A DNA stretch of 64,000 nucleotides from WTKG01 sp963735005 (GCA_963735005.1 CAVTJA010000003.1:1-64000), one strand, 5' to 3'. Positions 8,017-16,647 are shown, counted from the first letter of the stretch. Notes: generated by a model from the letters alone, not told the origin. Numbers and translations: made by a program.

Positions 8017-9723
8017 GTGGAGAGAACAAGACTTTCGGGCCCTGCGGAGCACACCACCCGCCACATTTTCGTGACCGGGGGAGTCGTTTCCTCCCTTGGG
8101 AAGGGCTTGACGGCTTCCAGCCTCGGCCGCCTCCTCAGATCTCGCGGCATCCGCGTCACGATGCAGAAGCTCGACCCGTACCTCAACGTGGACCCGGGCA
8201 CCATGAACCCCTTCCAGCACGGCGAGGTGTTCGTGACGCACGACGGCGCGGAGACGGACCTCGACATCGGCCACTACGAGCGCTTCCTCGACGTCGAGCT
8301 TGGGGCCGCGGCAAACGTCACCACCGGCCAGGTGTACTCGCAGGTGATCGCCAAGGAGCGCCGCGGCGAGTACCTGGGGGATACGGTCCAGGTCATTCCG
8401 CACATCACGGACGAGATCAAGCGCCGCATGCGGGCGCAGGCGGGCAAGGACGTCGACGTCATCATTACCGAGATCGGCGGCACGGTTGGCGACATCGAGT
8501 CGCAGCCGTTCCTCGAGGCCGCGCGTCAGATTCGCCACGACGTCGGCCGCGACAACGTGTTCTTCCTTCATGTGTCGCTTGTGCCGTTCATCGGCCCGTC
8601 TGGTGAGCTCAAGACCAAGCCCACGCAGCACTCCGTGGCCGCTTTGCGCAGCATTGGTATCCAGCCGGACGCGATCGTGTGCCGCTCGGATCGGGACATC
8701 CCGGCATCGGTAAAGGACAAGATCGCCCTCATGTGTGACGTGGACGGCCAGGCGGTCGTGACCGCGAAGGACGCGCCGAGCATCTATGACATCCCCAAGG
8801 TGCTGCACAGCGAGGGCCTCGACGCCTACGTCGTCCGCCGCCTCGACCTCCCGTTCCACGACGTCGACTGGACGGCGTGGGGCGAATTGCTGGGGCGCGT
8901 GCACGAGCCGGAGCACCACGTCGAGGTCGCGCTCGTCGGCAAGTACATCGACCTCCCCGACGCCTACCTGTCCGTGGGTGAGGCCCTGCGCGCAGGCGGC
9001 TTCCACCACCGCGCCCGTGTCAACATCCGCTGGGTTACGTCCGACGACTGCGACAGCCCCGCGGGCGCAGAGAAGGCGCTGTCCGGTGTTGACGCCGTGC
9101 TCATCCCCGGCGGCTTTGGGGTGCGCGGCGTCGACGGCAAGATCGGCGCGTTGCGCTGGGCCCGCGAGAACAAAGTGCCCACGCTCGGCATCTGCCTTGG
9201 CTTGCAGTGCATGGTGATGGAGTACGCGCGCAACGTGCTCGGGCTCGAGGGCGCGTCGTCGAGCGAGTTCGACACGAACCCCAAGCACCCCGTGGTCGCG
9301 ACCATGGAGGAGCAACTCGCATTCGTGGACGGCGAGGGCGACCTCGGCGGCACGATGCGGCTTGGCGAGTACCAGGCCGTGCTCACCAAGGGCTCTGTCG
9401 TCGCCGAAACGTACGGCAAGACGCAGGTGGGCGAGCGTCACCGACACCGCTACGAGGTCAACAACGCCTACCGCAAGCAGCTTGAGGATGCGGGGCTGGT
9501 GGTGTCCGGCCAGTCGCCCGACAGCTCGCTCGTCGAGTTTATCGAGTTGCCTCGCGAGGTTCACCCGTACTACGTGTCGACCCAGGCGCACCCCGAGTTC
9601 CTGTCTCGCCCAACCAAGGCGCACCCGCTATTCGCCGGTCTGATCGAGGCGGCCATCGCGCGCCAGGCGGGCTCCGCGCGCGTCGCCACCGCGGCGCCGG
9701 CGCGGGCCGTCACGGCGCCGTAG
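8017..9723 (+). CDS. pyrG: CTP synthase (glutamine hydrolysing)
   Basis: The product (568 aa) converts UTP to CTP with ATP and glutamine. The N-terminal synthetase domain opens with TRHIFVTGGVVSSLGKG, the P-loop of the family, and carries THDGAETDLDIGHYERF. The C-terminal class I glutaminase domain has its nucleophile Cys393 in GICLGLQCMV, and the catalytic His in QAHPEFLSRP. A TTG at 8008 in the same frame would add three residues; GTG 8017 is preferred because of the -10 just upstream. The gene lies between steB and a Nudix gene, as in M. tuberculosis Rv1698-Rv1700. Confidence 0.96.
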   Translation: MERTRLSGPAEHTTRHIFVTGGVVSSLGKGLTASSLGRLLRSRGIRVTMQKLDPYLNVDPGTMNPFQHGEVFVTHDGAETDLDIGHYERFLDVELGAAANVTTGQVYSQVIAKERRGEYLGDTVQVIPHITDEIKRRMRAQAGKDVDVIITEIGGTVGDIESQPFLEAARQIRHDVGRDNVFFLHVSLVPFIGPSGELKTKPTQHSVAALRSIGIQPDAIVCRSDRDIPASVKDKIALMCDVDGQAVVTAKDAPSIYDIPKVLHSEGLDAYVVRRLDLPFHDVDWTAWGELLGRVHEPEHHVEVALVGKYIDLPDAYLSVGEALRAGGFHHRARVNIRWVTSDDCDSPAGAEKALSGVDAVLIPGGFGVRGVDGKIGALRWARENKVPTLGICLGLQCMVMEYARNVLGLEGASSSEFDTNPKHPVVATMEEQLAFVDGEGDLGGTMRLGEYQAVLTKGSVVAETYGKTQVGERHRHRYEVNNAYRKQLEDAGLVVSGQSPDSSLVEFIELPREVHPYYVSTQAHPEFLSRPTKAHPLFAGLIEAAIARQAGSARVATAAPARAVTAP

Positions 9724-9728
9724 CCCGC

Positions 9729-10410
9729 GTGAAGCCACCCGACGACGACGGCCTAGTCGCCGACGTCCCCGTTGAACGGCCGGTGACCCAGTCCGCGATC
9801 GCGTTCCGCGGCCGCGTGTGGGACATCGTCACGGACACCCTCGACCTTGGCGAGGGCGGCGTCGTCACGCGCGACTACGTGCTTCACCCGGGCGCGGTCG
9901 CGGTCATGGCGTACCGCGAGCCGGGCGAGGTCGCGCTCGTGCGCCAGTACCGCCACCCGGTGCGCCGCGAGCTGTGGGAGCCGCCGGCCGGGCTCATGGA
10001 CGTGGCCGGCGAGCCGCCCCTGAAGGCCGCGAAGCGCGAGCTGTGGGAGGAGGCCGACCTCGAGGCGCGCACCTGGCACACGTTGCTCGACACCGTGACG
10101 TCGCCGGGCGGAAGTTCCGAGGGCATCCGCATCTTCCTCGCGCGCGACGTGCGCGAGGTCCCCGAGTCGCGCCGGTTCCAGCGCGAGGCCGAGGAGCTCG
10201 GAATGCCGCATGCGCTGGGTTCCGCTCGCCGAGGCCCTCGCGGCGGCCCACGCGGGCCTGATCCAGGGCCCAACGACGCTCAACGGTCTATTCGCGGTTG
10301 ATTCGGCGCGGCGCGCGAACTGGGCCACACTGCGCCCCGCGGACGCGCCGTGGCTACGCCCGCCACACGAGCGGCCCGAGCCGCACGCACGCACCGTCCG
10401 CGACGCCTAG
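9729..10410 (+). CDS. Nudix hydrolase, ADP-ribose pyrophosphatase type (one-base frameshift)
   Basis: The gene begins with GTG at 9729, five bases after pyrG. The Nudix box is intact (EPPLKAAKRELWEEAD), with GAVAVMAYREPGEVALVRQYRHP before it, as in ADP-ribose pyrophosphatases. The reading frame breaks near 10209: the first frame continues with non-homologous sequence to 10301, while the expected family C-terminus (MRWVPLAEALAAAH...LNGLFAVDSARR) continues one base over to a TAG at 10408-10410. Removing one C in the CCGCATG stretch restores a full-length enzyme of about 226 residues. A sequence error is more likely than decay, since the C-terminal frame is well conserved. The stop shares CTAG with the convergent gene. 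Confidence 0.85.
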
Positions 10411-11045
10411 CGCGAGGCGGTCCCCGTCAGGGTCACCGACGCGAGCACGTGGCCGTCCATGGCCTTCTTGAGCGCGTTGTGGTCGAATCCGGCCTTGAGC
10501 CCAAGCGGCGCGTCGAGCGCGTAGAGCGTGAACACGTAGTCGTGCGTCCCCGAGGGCGGGCACGGGCCAAAGTAGCCCTTGCCGCCAGCATCGTTCGCGC
10601 CGAGCACGCCACCCATCTTGTCGAAACCGCCAGTCGCGGCCGTCGTCACGTCGCCGGGCACGTCGGCGACCATCGCGTGCACGAAGCCGTGGGCGTCTGG
10701 GTCGCGCAGTGTGATCGCATACGCGGCGGTCCCGGCCGGCGCGCCCGTCCATTCGAGCGCGGGGCTCGTGTTGGCCCCGGAGCACTGCCCGCCGAACGCG
10801 TTCGCCTTCGCCTTGTTCGGCAGCGCGTGGCCGTCCTTGAAGTCTGAGCTGGTCAGGGCAAACACTGGCGCCTCCGTGGGGTCAGGGGACGATGCAGGGG
10901 TCGGGTTGGCAGGGGTTTCGCCGGGATCCGTTGTGGTCGCCACCGGGGTCGCCGGGGGTGTCTCGGCGGGGGCGGCGGGAGAGCACGCCGACAGCGCGAG
11001 CGCCACCGCGCCGGCCGCCGCGATGACTGAAGTCCGAAGTCTCAT
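10407..11045 (-). CDS. YbhB/YbcL (PEBP) family lipoprotein
   Basis: The 212-residue product starts with a lipoprotein signal (MRLRTSVIAAAGAVALALSAC, lipobox LSAC, lipidated Cys21). A Pro/Thr/Ala-rich linker of about 40 residues follows, and then a phosphatidylethanolamine-binding-protein fold of the YbhB/YbcL type (NTSPALEWTGAPAGTAAYAI, then RDPDAHGFVHAMVADVP, GYFGPCPPSGTHDYVFTLYAL). Such proteins bind small anions or lipids; the bacterial ligand is unknown. The start at 11045 is chosen for its short basic n-region; an ATG at 11060 would add five residues. It is convergent with the Nudix gene, and ctaA lies upstream on the same strand. Confidence 0.9.
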   Translation of the reverse strand: MRLRTSVIAAAGAVALALSACSPAAPAETPPATPVATTTDPGETPANPTPASSPDPTEAPVFALTSSDFKDGHALPNKAKANAFGGQCSGANTSPALEWTGAPAGTAAYAITLRDPDAHGFVHAMVADVPGDVTTAATGGFDKMGGVLGANDAGGKGYFGPCPPSGTHDYVFTLYALDAPLGLKAGFDHNALKKAMDGHVLASVTLTGTASR

Positions 11046-11089
11046 ATGTCCATCATGCATCGGACCGGCGCGTGAGCGCGAGGGTGCCG

Positions 11090-12097
11090 CTACGCGCGCC
11101 GCGATAGGTGGAACATCGCCGAGTGGGTGGCGACCAGCACGCCGATTCCCACCAGGTGCAGCGCCACCACGGCGCCGGGGAGGCCAGCGAAGTACTGGAC
11201 GTAGCCGATCGCGGCTTGTAACAGCGTTGCCCCCATGAGGATAGCGACGGCCTTGCGGGCGCGCGCCTCCGCCGCGATGTCGCGCCTGCGCCACAAGACG
11301 AAAGCGATCCACGCGACGAGCAACACGAAGCCCCACACAGACAGCGCGTGGAACTTGGCGACATGGGACGGGTTGAGCGCGAGGCGCGCGGCGTCGGCGT
11401 CGCCCGCGTGCGGGCCTGCGCCGGTGGTCAGCGTCCCGAGCACCACGACCGCCGCGAGCGCTACGAGCGACAGCCTGCGCGGCCACGCCAGCGACGGGCC
11501 GCCTGGGCGCACGGCGGAGCCGCGCAACCGCAGCCACAGCCACGCCGAGAACCAGACCAACGCCGCCGAGATCCACAGGTGCCCGGCGACCAGCAGCGGC
11601 GCGAGCGCTTGCTTGACGACGATCCCGCCGACAATCGCCTGCACCATCACGCCCGCGTAGGGCACAAGGCCCCACCAGCGAAGCTCCTTGCGCCCATGCC
11701 ACACGGCGATCGCGAGCAAGATGGCGGTGATAAGCAGCACGAACGTCAACGTCCGGTTGCCGAATTCGACGATCGGGTGGTAGCTGGCCGCGCCGAATAC
11801 CTCCGGCGTGTATGCGCCCGGCTCGCAGTACGGCCAGTCCGAGCAGCCGAGGCCGGACCCGGTGAGGCGCACCGCGCCGCCGGTGACGATGATTGCGGCC
11901 TGGGCGATGAGATTTGCGACTCCGAGGCCCACCACGCGCTTCGCGAGCCACGTCCCCACTCGCCCGTACGTCAGGCGCAGCACCAGCGGCGGCAGCGCGA
12001 AGGCGAGGAAGGCGATCACGAGGATTTGGCCCAGGCTCATGCCCTGGCCCTTCTCGGCGGCGACGGCGGCGGGGGAGAGGGCGAGAAGCGCATCCAT
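11090..12097 (-). CDS. ctaA: Heme A synthase (COX15/CtaA family)
   Basis: This is an integral membrane protein of 335 residues with about eight hydrophobic segments. It converts heme O to heme A for cytochrome aa3 oxidase. The family signature is visible in IIVTGGAVRLTGSGLGCSDWPYC, with the conserved GSGLGC.DWP, and in YHPIVEFGNRTLT. Histidines in AGHLWIS, KFHALSVW and ALHLVGIG are the probable heme ligands. It is divergent from the suf operon, the same arrangement as M. tuberculosis Rv1456c and Rv1460-Rv1466. A TAGGCT hexamer lies seven bases before the ATG, suggesting a leaderless transcript. Confidence 0.95.
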   Translation of the reverse strand: MDALLALSPAAVAAEKGQGMSLGQILVIAFLAFALPPLVLRLTYGRVGTWLAKRVVGLGVANLIAQAAIIVTGGAVRLTGSGLGCSDWPYCEPGAYTPEVFGAASYHPIVEFGNRTLTFVLLITAILLAIAVWHGRKELRWWGLVPYAGVMVQAIVGGIVVKQALAPLLVAGHLWISAALVWFSAWLWLRLRGSAVRPGGPSLAWPRRLSLVALAAVVVLGTLTTGAGPHAGDADAARLALNPSHVAKFHALSVWGFVLLVAWIAFVLWRRRDIAAEARARKAVAILMGATLLQAAIGYVQYFAGLPGAVVALHLVGIGVLVATHSAMFHLSRRA

Positions 12098-12104
12098 GGC
12101 TTCG

Positions 12105-12110
12105 AGCCTA
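12105..12110 (-). promoter_or_regulatory. -10 hexamer TAGGCT, leaderless ctaA promoter
   Basis: Read on the minus strand, TAGGCT ends seven bases before the ctaA ATG, with no ribosome-binding site between. Confidence 0.5.
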
Positions 12111-12148
12111 GCGACGCGCGGGGCTCGCGTTGACCGCCTTGGGCGCCT

Positions 12149-12167
12149 CCGGGTAAGGCTTGCCTTG
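12149..12167 (+). promoter_or_regulatory. Candidate IdeR/DtxR-type iron box before the suf operon
   Basis: The 19 bases centred on GGTAAGGCTTGCCTT match 14 of 19 positions of the actinobacterial iron-box consensus TWAGGTWAGSCTWACCTWA, including an uninterrupted run of ten. The core contains the inverted repeat AAGGC-TT-GCCTT at 12155-12166. It lies about 110 bases before sufR in the divergent ctaA/sufR region, a sensible place for iron control of Fe-S assembly. Binding is inferred. Confidence 0.5.
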
Positions 12168-12191
12168 CTTGCGGGAAATGATTTAAGGCAC

Positions 12192-12202
12192 GAAACTGTT
12201 TC
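12192..12202 (+). promoter_or_regulatory. 11-bp palindrome GAAACTGTTTC, candidate SufR operator
   Basis: The perfect palindrome GAAAC-T-GTTTC lies two bases before a possible -10 (TAATCA, 12204-12209) and 75 bases before sufR. A repressor bound here would cover the promoter. SufR proteins autoregulate suf operons, so SufR is the natural candidate, but this sequence is not an established SufR site. Confidence 0.35.
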
Positions 12203-12276
12203 CTAATCACAGGCGCGGACTTGTTCGAGCGCGCCGCTGGTGGCACCAGCGCCCGGATCACGCGAAGGGAGGCCGA

Positions 12277-12933
12277 ATGTCGAGCGACGAGACGACGCGC
12301 GAACGCATCCTCGGCCTCATCGCGTCCGCGGGGCCCGTGACGGCCTCGCTACTGGCCGACGAGTTGTGTGTCACGCCCGCTGGCGTGCGCCGCCACCTCA
12401 CGCACCTCACCGAGGACGGCCTGATCGAGGAGCACGAGCAGCCCGGCAAGCACGATCGCGGCCGCGGCCGCCCGGCGCGCTCATACGTCGCCACCCCCGA
12501 GGGCCAGCGTGCGCTCACGAACGCGTACAGTGACGTGGCGACCGACGCCCTCGCTCACCTTCGCTCGGCGGGCGCGCTTGACTCCTTCATCGAGGCCCAG
12601 CTCGCGCGCCTCGAGGCCGACCTCGCCGCCGTCGTCGATCCCACCGCCCCCGTCGCCGCCCGCGTGGACGCCATCGCAGCCGCGCTAGGCGACAAGGGCT
12701 ACGCAACATCGGTCAGGCCCGTCCCAGGCGGCTACGCCGTCCAACTGTGCCAGGGCCACTGCCCGGTGCAGCGCATCGCCGAGTCTGCACCAGAATGGTG
12801 CGAGGCCGAAACCCGCGCGCTGTCGCGCGTCCTTGATCTTCACGTCCAGCGCCTGAGCACCCTCGCGAACGGCGCGCACGTCTGCACGACCAACATCCCG
12901 CTGATGGCGGGTACGAAGGAAGGCACATCATGA
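12277..12933 (+). CDS. sufR: SufR-type Fe-S cluster-sensing transcriptional regulator
   Basis: The 218-residue product has an N-terminal winged helix-turn-helix (ERILGLIASAGPVTASLLADEL, then VTPAGVRRHLTHL) and a C-terminal ligand domain with cysteines in LCQGHCPV, EWCEAE and HVCTTN. That cysteine pattern is typical of SufR, which holds a [4Fe-4S] cluster and represses the suf operon when cluster supply is adequate. It heads the operon. The ATG is preceded by AAGGGAGG at 12265-12272, and the stop overlaps sufB (ATGA). Family and position agree with M. tuberculosis Rv1460. Confidence 0.93.
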   Translation: MSSDETTRERILGLIASAGPVTASLLADELCVTPAGVRRHLTHLTEDGLIEEHEQPGKHDRGRGRPARSYVATPEGQRALTNAYSDVATDALAHLRSAGALDSFIEAQLARLEADLAAVVDPTAPVAARVDAIAAALGDKGYATSVRPVPGGYAVQLCQGHCPVQRIAESAPEWCEAETRALSRVLDLHVQRLSTLANGAHVCTTNIPLMAGTKEGTS

Positions 12934-14363
12934 CCACGCAGGCCCCAGGCACCCCGCTCACGCAGGAAGAAACGATCGCGTCGATCGGCAACTACGAGTA
13001 CGGCTGGCACGACGCCGACGCCGCAGGCGCCATTGCCGCGCGCGGCCTCAGCGAGCAGGTCGTCCGCAACATTAGCGCGCTCAAGAACGAGCCCGAGTGG
13101 ATGCTCGAGCTGCGCCTCAAGGGCCTCAACTTGTTCGGCAAGAAGCCTATGCCGACGTGGGGCAGCGACCTGTCGGGCATCGACTTCGACAACATCAAGT
13201 ACTTCGTGCGCTCCACCGAGAAGCAGGCCACGTCGTGGGAGGACCTGCCCGAGGACATCAAGGCCACGTACGACAAGCTGGGCATCCCCGAGGCCGAGAA
13301 GCAGCGCCTCGTTGCCGGCGTCGCGGCCCAGTACGAGTCCGAGGTTGTGTACCACCAGATCCGCGAGGACCTCGAGCAGCAGGGCGTGCTGTTCCTCGAC
13401 ACCGACACCGCGCTGCGCGAGCACCCCGAGATCTTCAAGGAGTACTTCGGCACGGTGATCCCCGTGGGCGACAACAAGTTCGCCTCGCTCAACACCGCCG
13501 TATGGTCGGGCGGCTCGTTTGTGTATGTGCCGCCGGGCGTCCACGTCGAGATCCCGCTGCAGGCGTACTTCCGCATCAACACCGAAAACATGGGCCAGTT
13601 CGAGCGGACCTTGATCATCGCCGACGAGGGTTCGTACGTGCACTACGTCGAGGGCTGCACCGCCCCCATCTACTCGTCCGACTCGCTCCACAGCGCGGTC
13701 GTCGAGATCATCGTCAAGAAAAACGCCCGCGTGCGGTACACGACCATCCAGAACTGGTCCAACAACGTGTACAACCTCGTCACCAAGCGCGCCACGGCCG
13801 CCGAGGGCGCGACGATGGAGTGGGTCGACGGAAACATCGGCTCCAAGGTCACCATGAAGTACCCCGCGATCTTCCTGCTGGGCGAGCACGCCCGCGGCGA
13901 GACGCTGTCCATCGCCTTCGCGGGCGCGGGCCAGCACCAGGACGCGGGCGCCAAGATGGTCCACGCCGCGCCCAACACCTCCAGCTCGATCGTCTCCAAG
14001 TCGGTGGCGCGTGGCGGGGGACGCACGTCCTATCGCGGCCTCGTGCAAGTGCTCGAGGGCGCCAAGGGCTCCAAGTCGAACGTGCTGTGCGACGCGCTAC
14101 TTGTGGACACCATTAGTCGTTCGGACACGTACCCGTACGTTGACGTCCGCGAAGACGACGTCTCGATGGGTCACGAGGCAACCGTGTCCCGCGTCAGCGA
14201 GGACCAGCTCTTCTACCTGATGAGCCGCGGACTCAACGAGTCAGAGGCCATGGCGATGATCGTCCGCGGATTCGTGGAGCCGATCGCGCGCGAGCTCCCC
14301 ATGGAGTACGCGCTCGAACTGAACCGACTAATCGAGATGCAGATGGAAGGGGCCGTGGGTTGA
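12930..14363 (+). CDS. sufB: Fe-S cluster scaffold subunit SufB
   Basis: SufB (477 aa) forms the SufBC2D scaffold on which Fe-S clusters are built. Typical stretches are VWSGGSFVYVPPGVHVEIPL, EGCTAPIYSSDSLHSAVVEI and YTTIQNWSNNVYNLVTKR. The conserved C-terminal cysteine is in KSNVLCDALLVD. Unlike M. tuberculosis Rv1461, there is no intein: the frame runs uninterrupted at normal SufB length. It overlaps sufR by four bases at its start and sufD at its end (TTGA). Confidence 0.97.
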   Translation: MTTQAPGTPLTQEETIASIGNYEYGWHDADAAGAIAARGLSEQVVRNISALKNEPEWMLELRLKGLNLFGKKPMPTWGSDLSGIDFDNIKYFVRSTEKQATSWEDLPEDIKATYDKLGIPEAEKQRLVAGVAAQYESEVVYHQIREDLEQQGVLFLDTDTALREHPEIFKEYFGTVIPVGDNKFASLNTAVWSGGSFVYVPPGVHVEIPLQAYFRINTENMGQFERTLIIADEGSYVHYVEGCTAPIYSSDSLHSAVVEIIVKKNARVRYTTIQNWSNNVYNLVTKRATAAEGATMEWVDGNIGSKVTMKYPAIFLLGEHARGETLSIAFAGAGQHQDAGAKMVHAAPNTSSSIVSKSVARGGGRTSYRGLVQVLEGAKGSKSNVLCDALLVDTISRSDTYPYVDVREDDVSMGHEATVSRVSEDQLFYLMSRGLNESEAMAMIVRGFVEPIARELPMEYALELNRLIEMQMEGAVG

Positions 14364-15544
14364 GCACGACCACAGATCACAGCAGGGCCAAGGCCGACGG
14401 CGCGCACGCGCACGGCCCGGGCTCCACGCCGCCGAACGCGTCGCGGGCCGCGCGCCCCACGTCGTTTGACGTCGCCGCGTTCGAGATCCCGACCGGGCGC
14501 GAGGAGCAGTGGCGCTTCAGCGCGTTCCGCCGCCTCAAGCCGCTGCTCGGCGACTCCGTCGCCAGCGCCGCGCACCTCAAGTTCGAGACTTCGCTCACCG
14601 AGGGCGTGACGGCCGAGACCGTCGGGCGCGACGACGCCCGGCTCGGCAAGGTGGGCGCCCCCGGCGACCGCCTCGCGGCCCGCGCGTGGACCGACTTCGA
14701 GCGCGCGCTCGTCGTGACCGTCGCCAAGGACGCAGCGCCCGCCGAGGCCTCCGTGGTCACCGCCACCGGCACCGGCGGCACCGAGTTTGGCCACGCCCGC
14801 ATCATCGCGGAGCCCGGCTCGCAGGCAACGGTCGTCCTCGACTTCCGCGGCGAAGGCACGTTCGTGGACAACGTCGAGATCTCGGTTGAGGAGAACGCCC
14901 ACCTCACGCTCGTGTCCATCCAGGACTGGGACAAGGGCGCCGTGCACGTCTCGGCCCACCGCGCACATGTGGCGCGCAACGGCCGGCTCAAGCACGTCGT
15001 CGTCACGCTCGGCGGGGACGTCGTGCGCCTCAGCCCGCAGGTGGAGTTCACCGGCGAGGGCGGCGAGGTCGACATGTACGGCCTGTACTTTGCCGACGCC
15101 GGCCAGCACCAGGAGCACCAGCTGTTCGTGGACCACGCGGTCCCGCGCTGCCGCTCGCGCGTGACGTACAAGGGTGCGCTCGCAGGCAAGACCGCCCGCT
15201 CGGTGTGGATCGGCGACGTCCTGATCCGTGCCGCGGCCGAGGGCACCGATACCTACGAGCTCAACCGCAACCTCGTCCTGACGGATGGCGCGCGCGCCGA
15301 CTCCGTCCCCAACCTGGAGATCGAGACGGGCGAAATCGAGGGGGCAGGCCACGCGTCTGCCACCGGCCGGTTCGACGACGAGCAGATGTTCTACCTGCGC
15401 TCGCGCGGCATCGACGAGGACACAGCCCGCCGCCTGGTGGTGCGTGGCTTCTTCGCCGACATCATCGCGCAGGTGGGAGTACCCGGGGTCGAGGAACGAC
15501 TCATGACAGCCATTGACGCAGAACTGGAGCTGATTGATGAGTGA
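14360..15544 (+). CDS. sufD: Fe-S cluster scaffold subunit SufD
   Basis: SufD (394 aa) pairs with SufB. The start appears to be TTG at 14360, overlapping the sufB TGA by four bases, the spacing used throughout the operon. The family beta-helix core includes QVEFTGEGGEVDMYGLYFAD, then HQLFVDHAVPRCRSRVTYKG and the C-terminal GRFDDEQMFYLRSRGI. A poorly conserved, His/Ala-rich N-terminal 35 residues precedes the conserved FEIPTGREEQWRFSAFRRLKPL. The Rieske gene begins eight bases before its stop. Confidence 0.95.
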   Translation: MSTTTDHSRAKADGAHAHGPGSTPPNASRAARPTSFDVAAFEIPTGREEQWRFSAFRRLKPLLGDSVASAAHLKFETSLTEGVTAETVGRDDARLGKVGAPGDRLAARAWTDFERALVVTVAKDAAPAEASVVTATGTGGTEFGHARIIAEPGSQATVVLDFRGEGTFVDNVEISVEENAHLTLVSIQDWDKGAVHVSAHRAHVARNGRLKHVVVTLGGDVVRLSPQVEFTGEGGEVDMYGLYFADAGQHQEHQLFVDHAVPRCRSRVTYKGALAGKTARSVWIGDVLIRAAAEGTDTYELNRNLVLTDGARADSVPNLEIETGEIEGAGHASATGRFDDEQMFYLRSRGIDEDTARRLVVRGFFADIIAQVGVPGVEERLMTAIDAELELIDE

Positions 15545-15893
15545 GCAACTGGCGTGCTACGTCGCGGACGTCGAGAAGGGCACCGCGCTGCTCACCGACC
15601 TCACCCTGGCCGACGGCACGGACATCCCCGTCGCGATCGTCCACACCAAGGCGGGCGAGATCTTCGCGATCAACGACACCTGCACGCACGGCGAGGTATC
15701 GCTGAGCGAGGGCGAGGTCACCGACAACTACGTGGAGTGCTGGGCCCACGGTAGCCGCTTCGACCTGCGCACGGGCGAGCCGGACGAGCTGCCCGCCGTC
15801 GACCCGATCCCCACCTACCCAGTCCGCATCGACGGCGAGCGCGTGCTCGTTGACGTCGACAGCCCCATCGTGATTAGCAAGGAGAACGCATGA
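15537..15893 (+). CDS. Rieske-type [2Fe-2S] ferredoxin in the suf operon
   Basis: This 118-residue protein is a stand-alone Rieske ferredoxin. The ligands are clear: CTHGEVSLSEG (Cys-X-His) and ECWAHGSRFD (Cys-X2-His). It resembles the ferredoxin subunit of non-heme iron oxygenases, but no oxygenase gene is near. It lies between sufD and sufC, a common actinobacterial arrangement, so it may pass electrons during cluster assembly or be an early client; neither is shown. The ATG at 15537 overlaps the sufD stop, and its own stop overlaps sufC (ATGA). Confidence 0.92.
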   Translation: MSEQLACYVADVEKGTALLTDLTLADGTDIPVAIVHTKAGEIFAINDTCTHGEVSLSEGEVTDNYVECWAHGSRFDLRTGEPDELPAVDPIPTYPVRIDGERVLVDVDSPIVISKENA

Positions 15894-16645
15894 CCACCCT
15901 CGAGATCAAGAACCTCCACGTCAGCGTGGACACCCCGGAAGGCACCAAGCAGATCCTGCGCGGCGTCGACCTGACCATCAAGTCGGGCGAAACCCACGCG
16001 ATCATGGGCCCCAATGGCTCGGGCAAGTCGACACTCGCGTACTCGCTTGCCGGCCACCCCAAGTACACGATCACCGAGGGCACCGTCACGCTCGACGGCG
16101 AGGACGTGCTCGCGATGAGCGTGGACGAACGCGCCAAGGCGGGCATGTTCCTGGCGATGCAGTACCCCGTCGAGGTGCCCGGCGTGTCGGTGTCGAACTT
16201 CCTGCGCACAGCCAAGACGGCGATCGACGGCGAAGCGCCCAAGCTGCGCACCTGGGTCGGCGACGTCAAGAAGTCCATGGAGAACCTGCGCATGGACACC
16301 GCGTTCGCGGAGCGCAACGTCAACGAGGGATTCTCCGGCGGCGAGAAGAAGCGCCACGAGATCCTCCAGATGGAGCTGCTGCAGCCCAAGATCGCGATCT
16401 TGGACGAGACCGACTCGGGGCTCGACGTCGACGCGTTGCGTGTCGTGTCGGAGGGCGTCAACCGCGCCAAGGACAACACCGACGTCGGCGTGCTGCTGAT
16501 CACGCACTACACGCGCATCCTCAACTACATCACGCCCGACTTCGTCCACGTGTTCGTGGACGGCCAGATCGCGGAGCAGGGCGGCCCCGAGCTCGCCGAG
16601 CGCCTCGAGTCTGAGGGCTACGACCGCTTCCTCGCCAAGGCGTAG
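15890..16645 (+). CDS. sufC: Fe-S assembly ATPase SufC
   Basis: SufC (251 aa) is the ABC-type ATPase of SufBC2D. Walker A is GPNGSGKST, the signature region is NEGFSGGEKKRHEILQM, and Walker B is KIAILDETDSGLDVDALRVV, all diagnostic of SufC rather than a transporter. The C-terminus HVFVDGQIAEQGGPELAERLE is also typical. It sits between the Rieske gene and sufS with a four-base overlap upstream and two bases downstream. Confidence 0.97.
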   Translation: MTTLEIKNLHVSVDTPEGTKQILRGVDLTIKSGETHAIMGPNGSGKSTLAYSLAGHPKYTITEGTVTLDGEDVLAMSVDERAKAGMFLAMQYPVEVPGVSVSNFLRTAKTAIDGEAPKLRTWVGDVKKSMENLRMDTAFAERNVNEGFSGGEKKRHEILQMELLQPKIAILDETDSGLDVDALRVVSEGVNRAKDNTDVGVLLITHYTRILNYITPDFVHVFVDGQIAEQGGPELAERLESEGYDRFLAKA

Positions 16646-16647
16646 CA

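Noticed and set aside
11046..11951. Long minus-strand frame upstream of the PEBP lipoprotein
   Set aside because: It lies inside ctaA in another frame and has Arg-rich shadow composition; the lipoprotein signal at 11045 marks the real start.
12930..14363. Possible intein in sufB, as in M. tuberculosis
   Set aside because: The frame has normal SufB length and no splicing-domain motifs.
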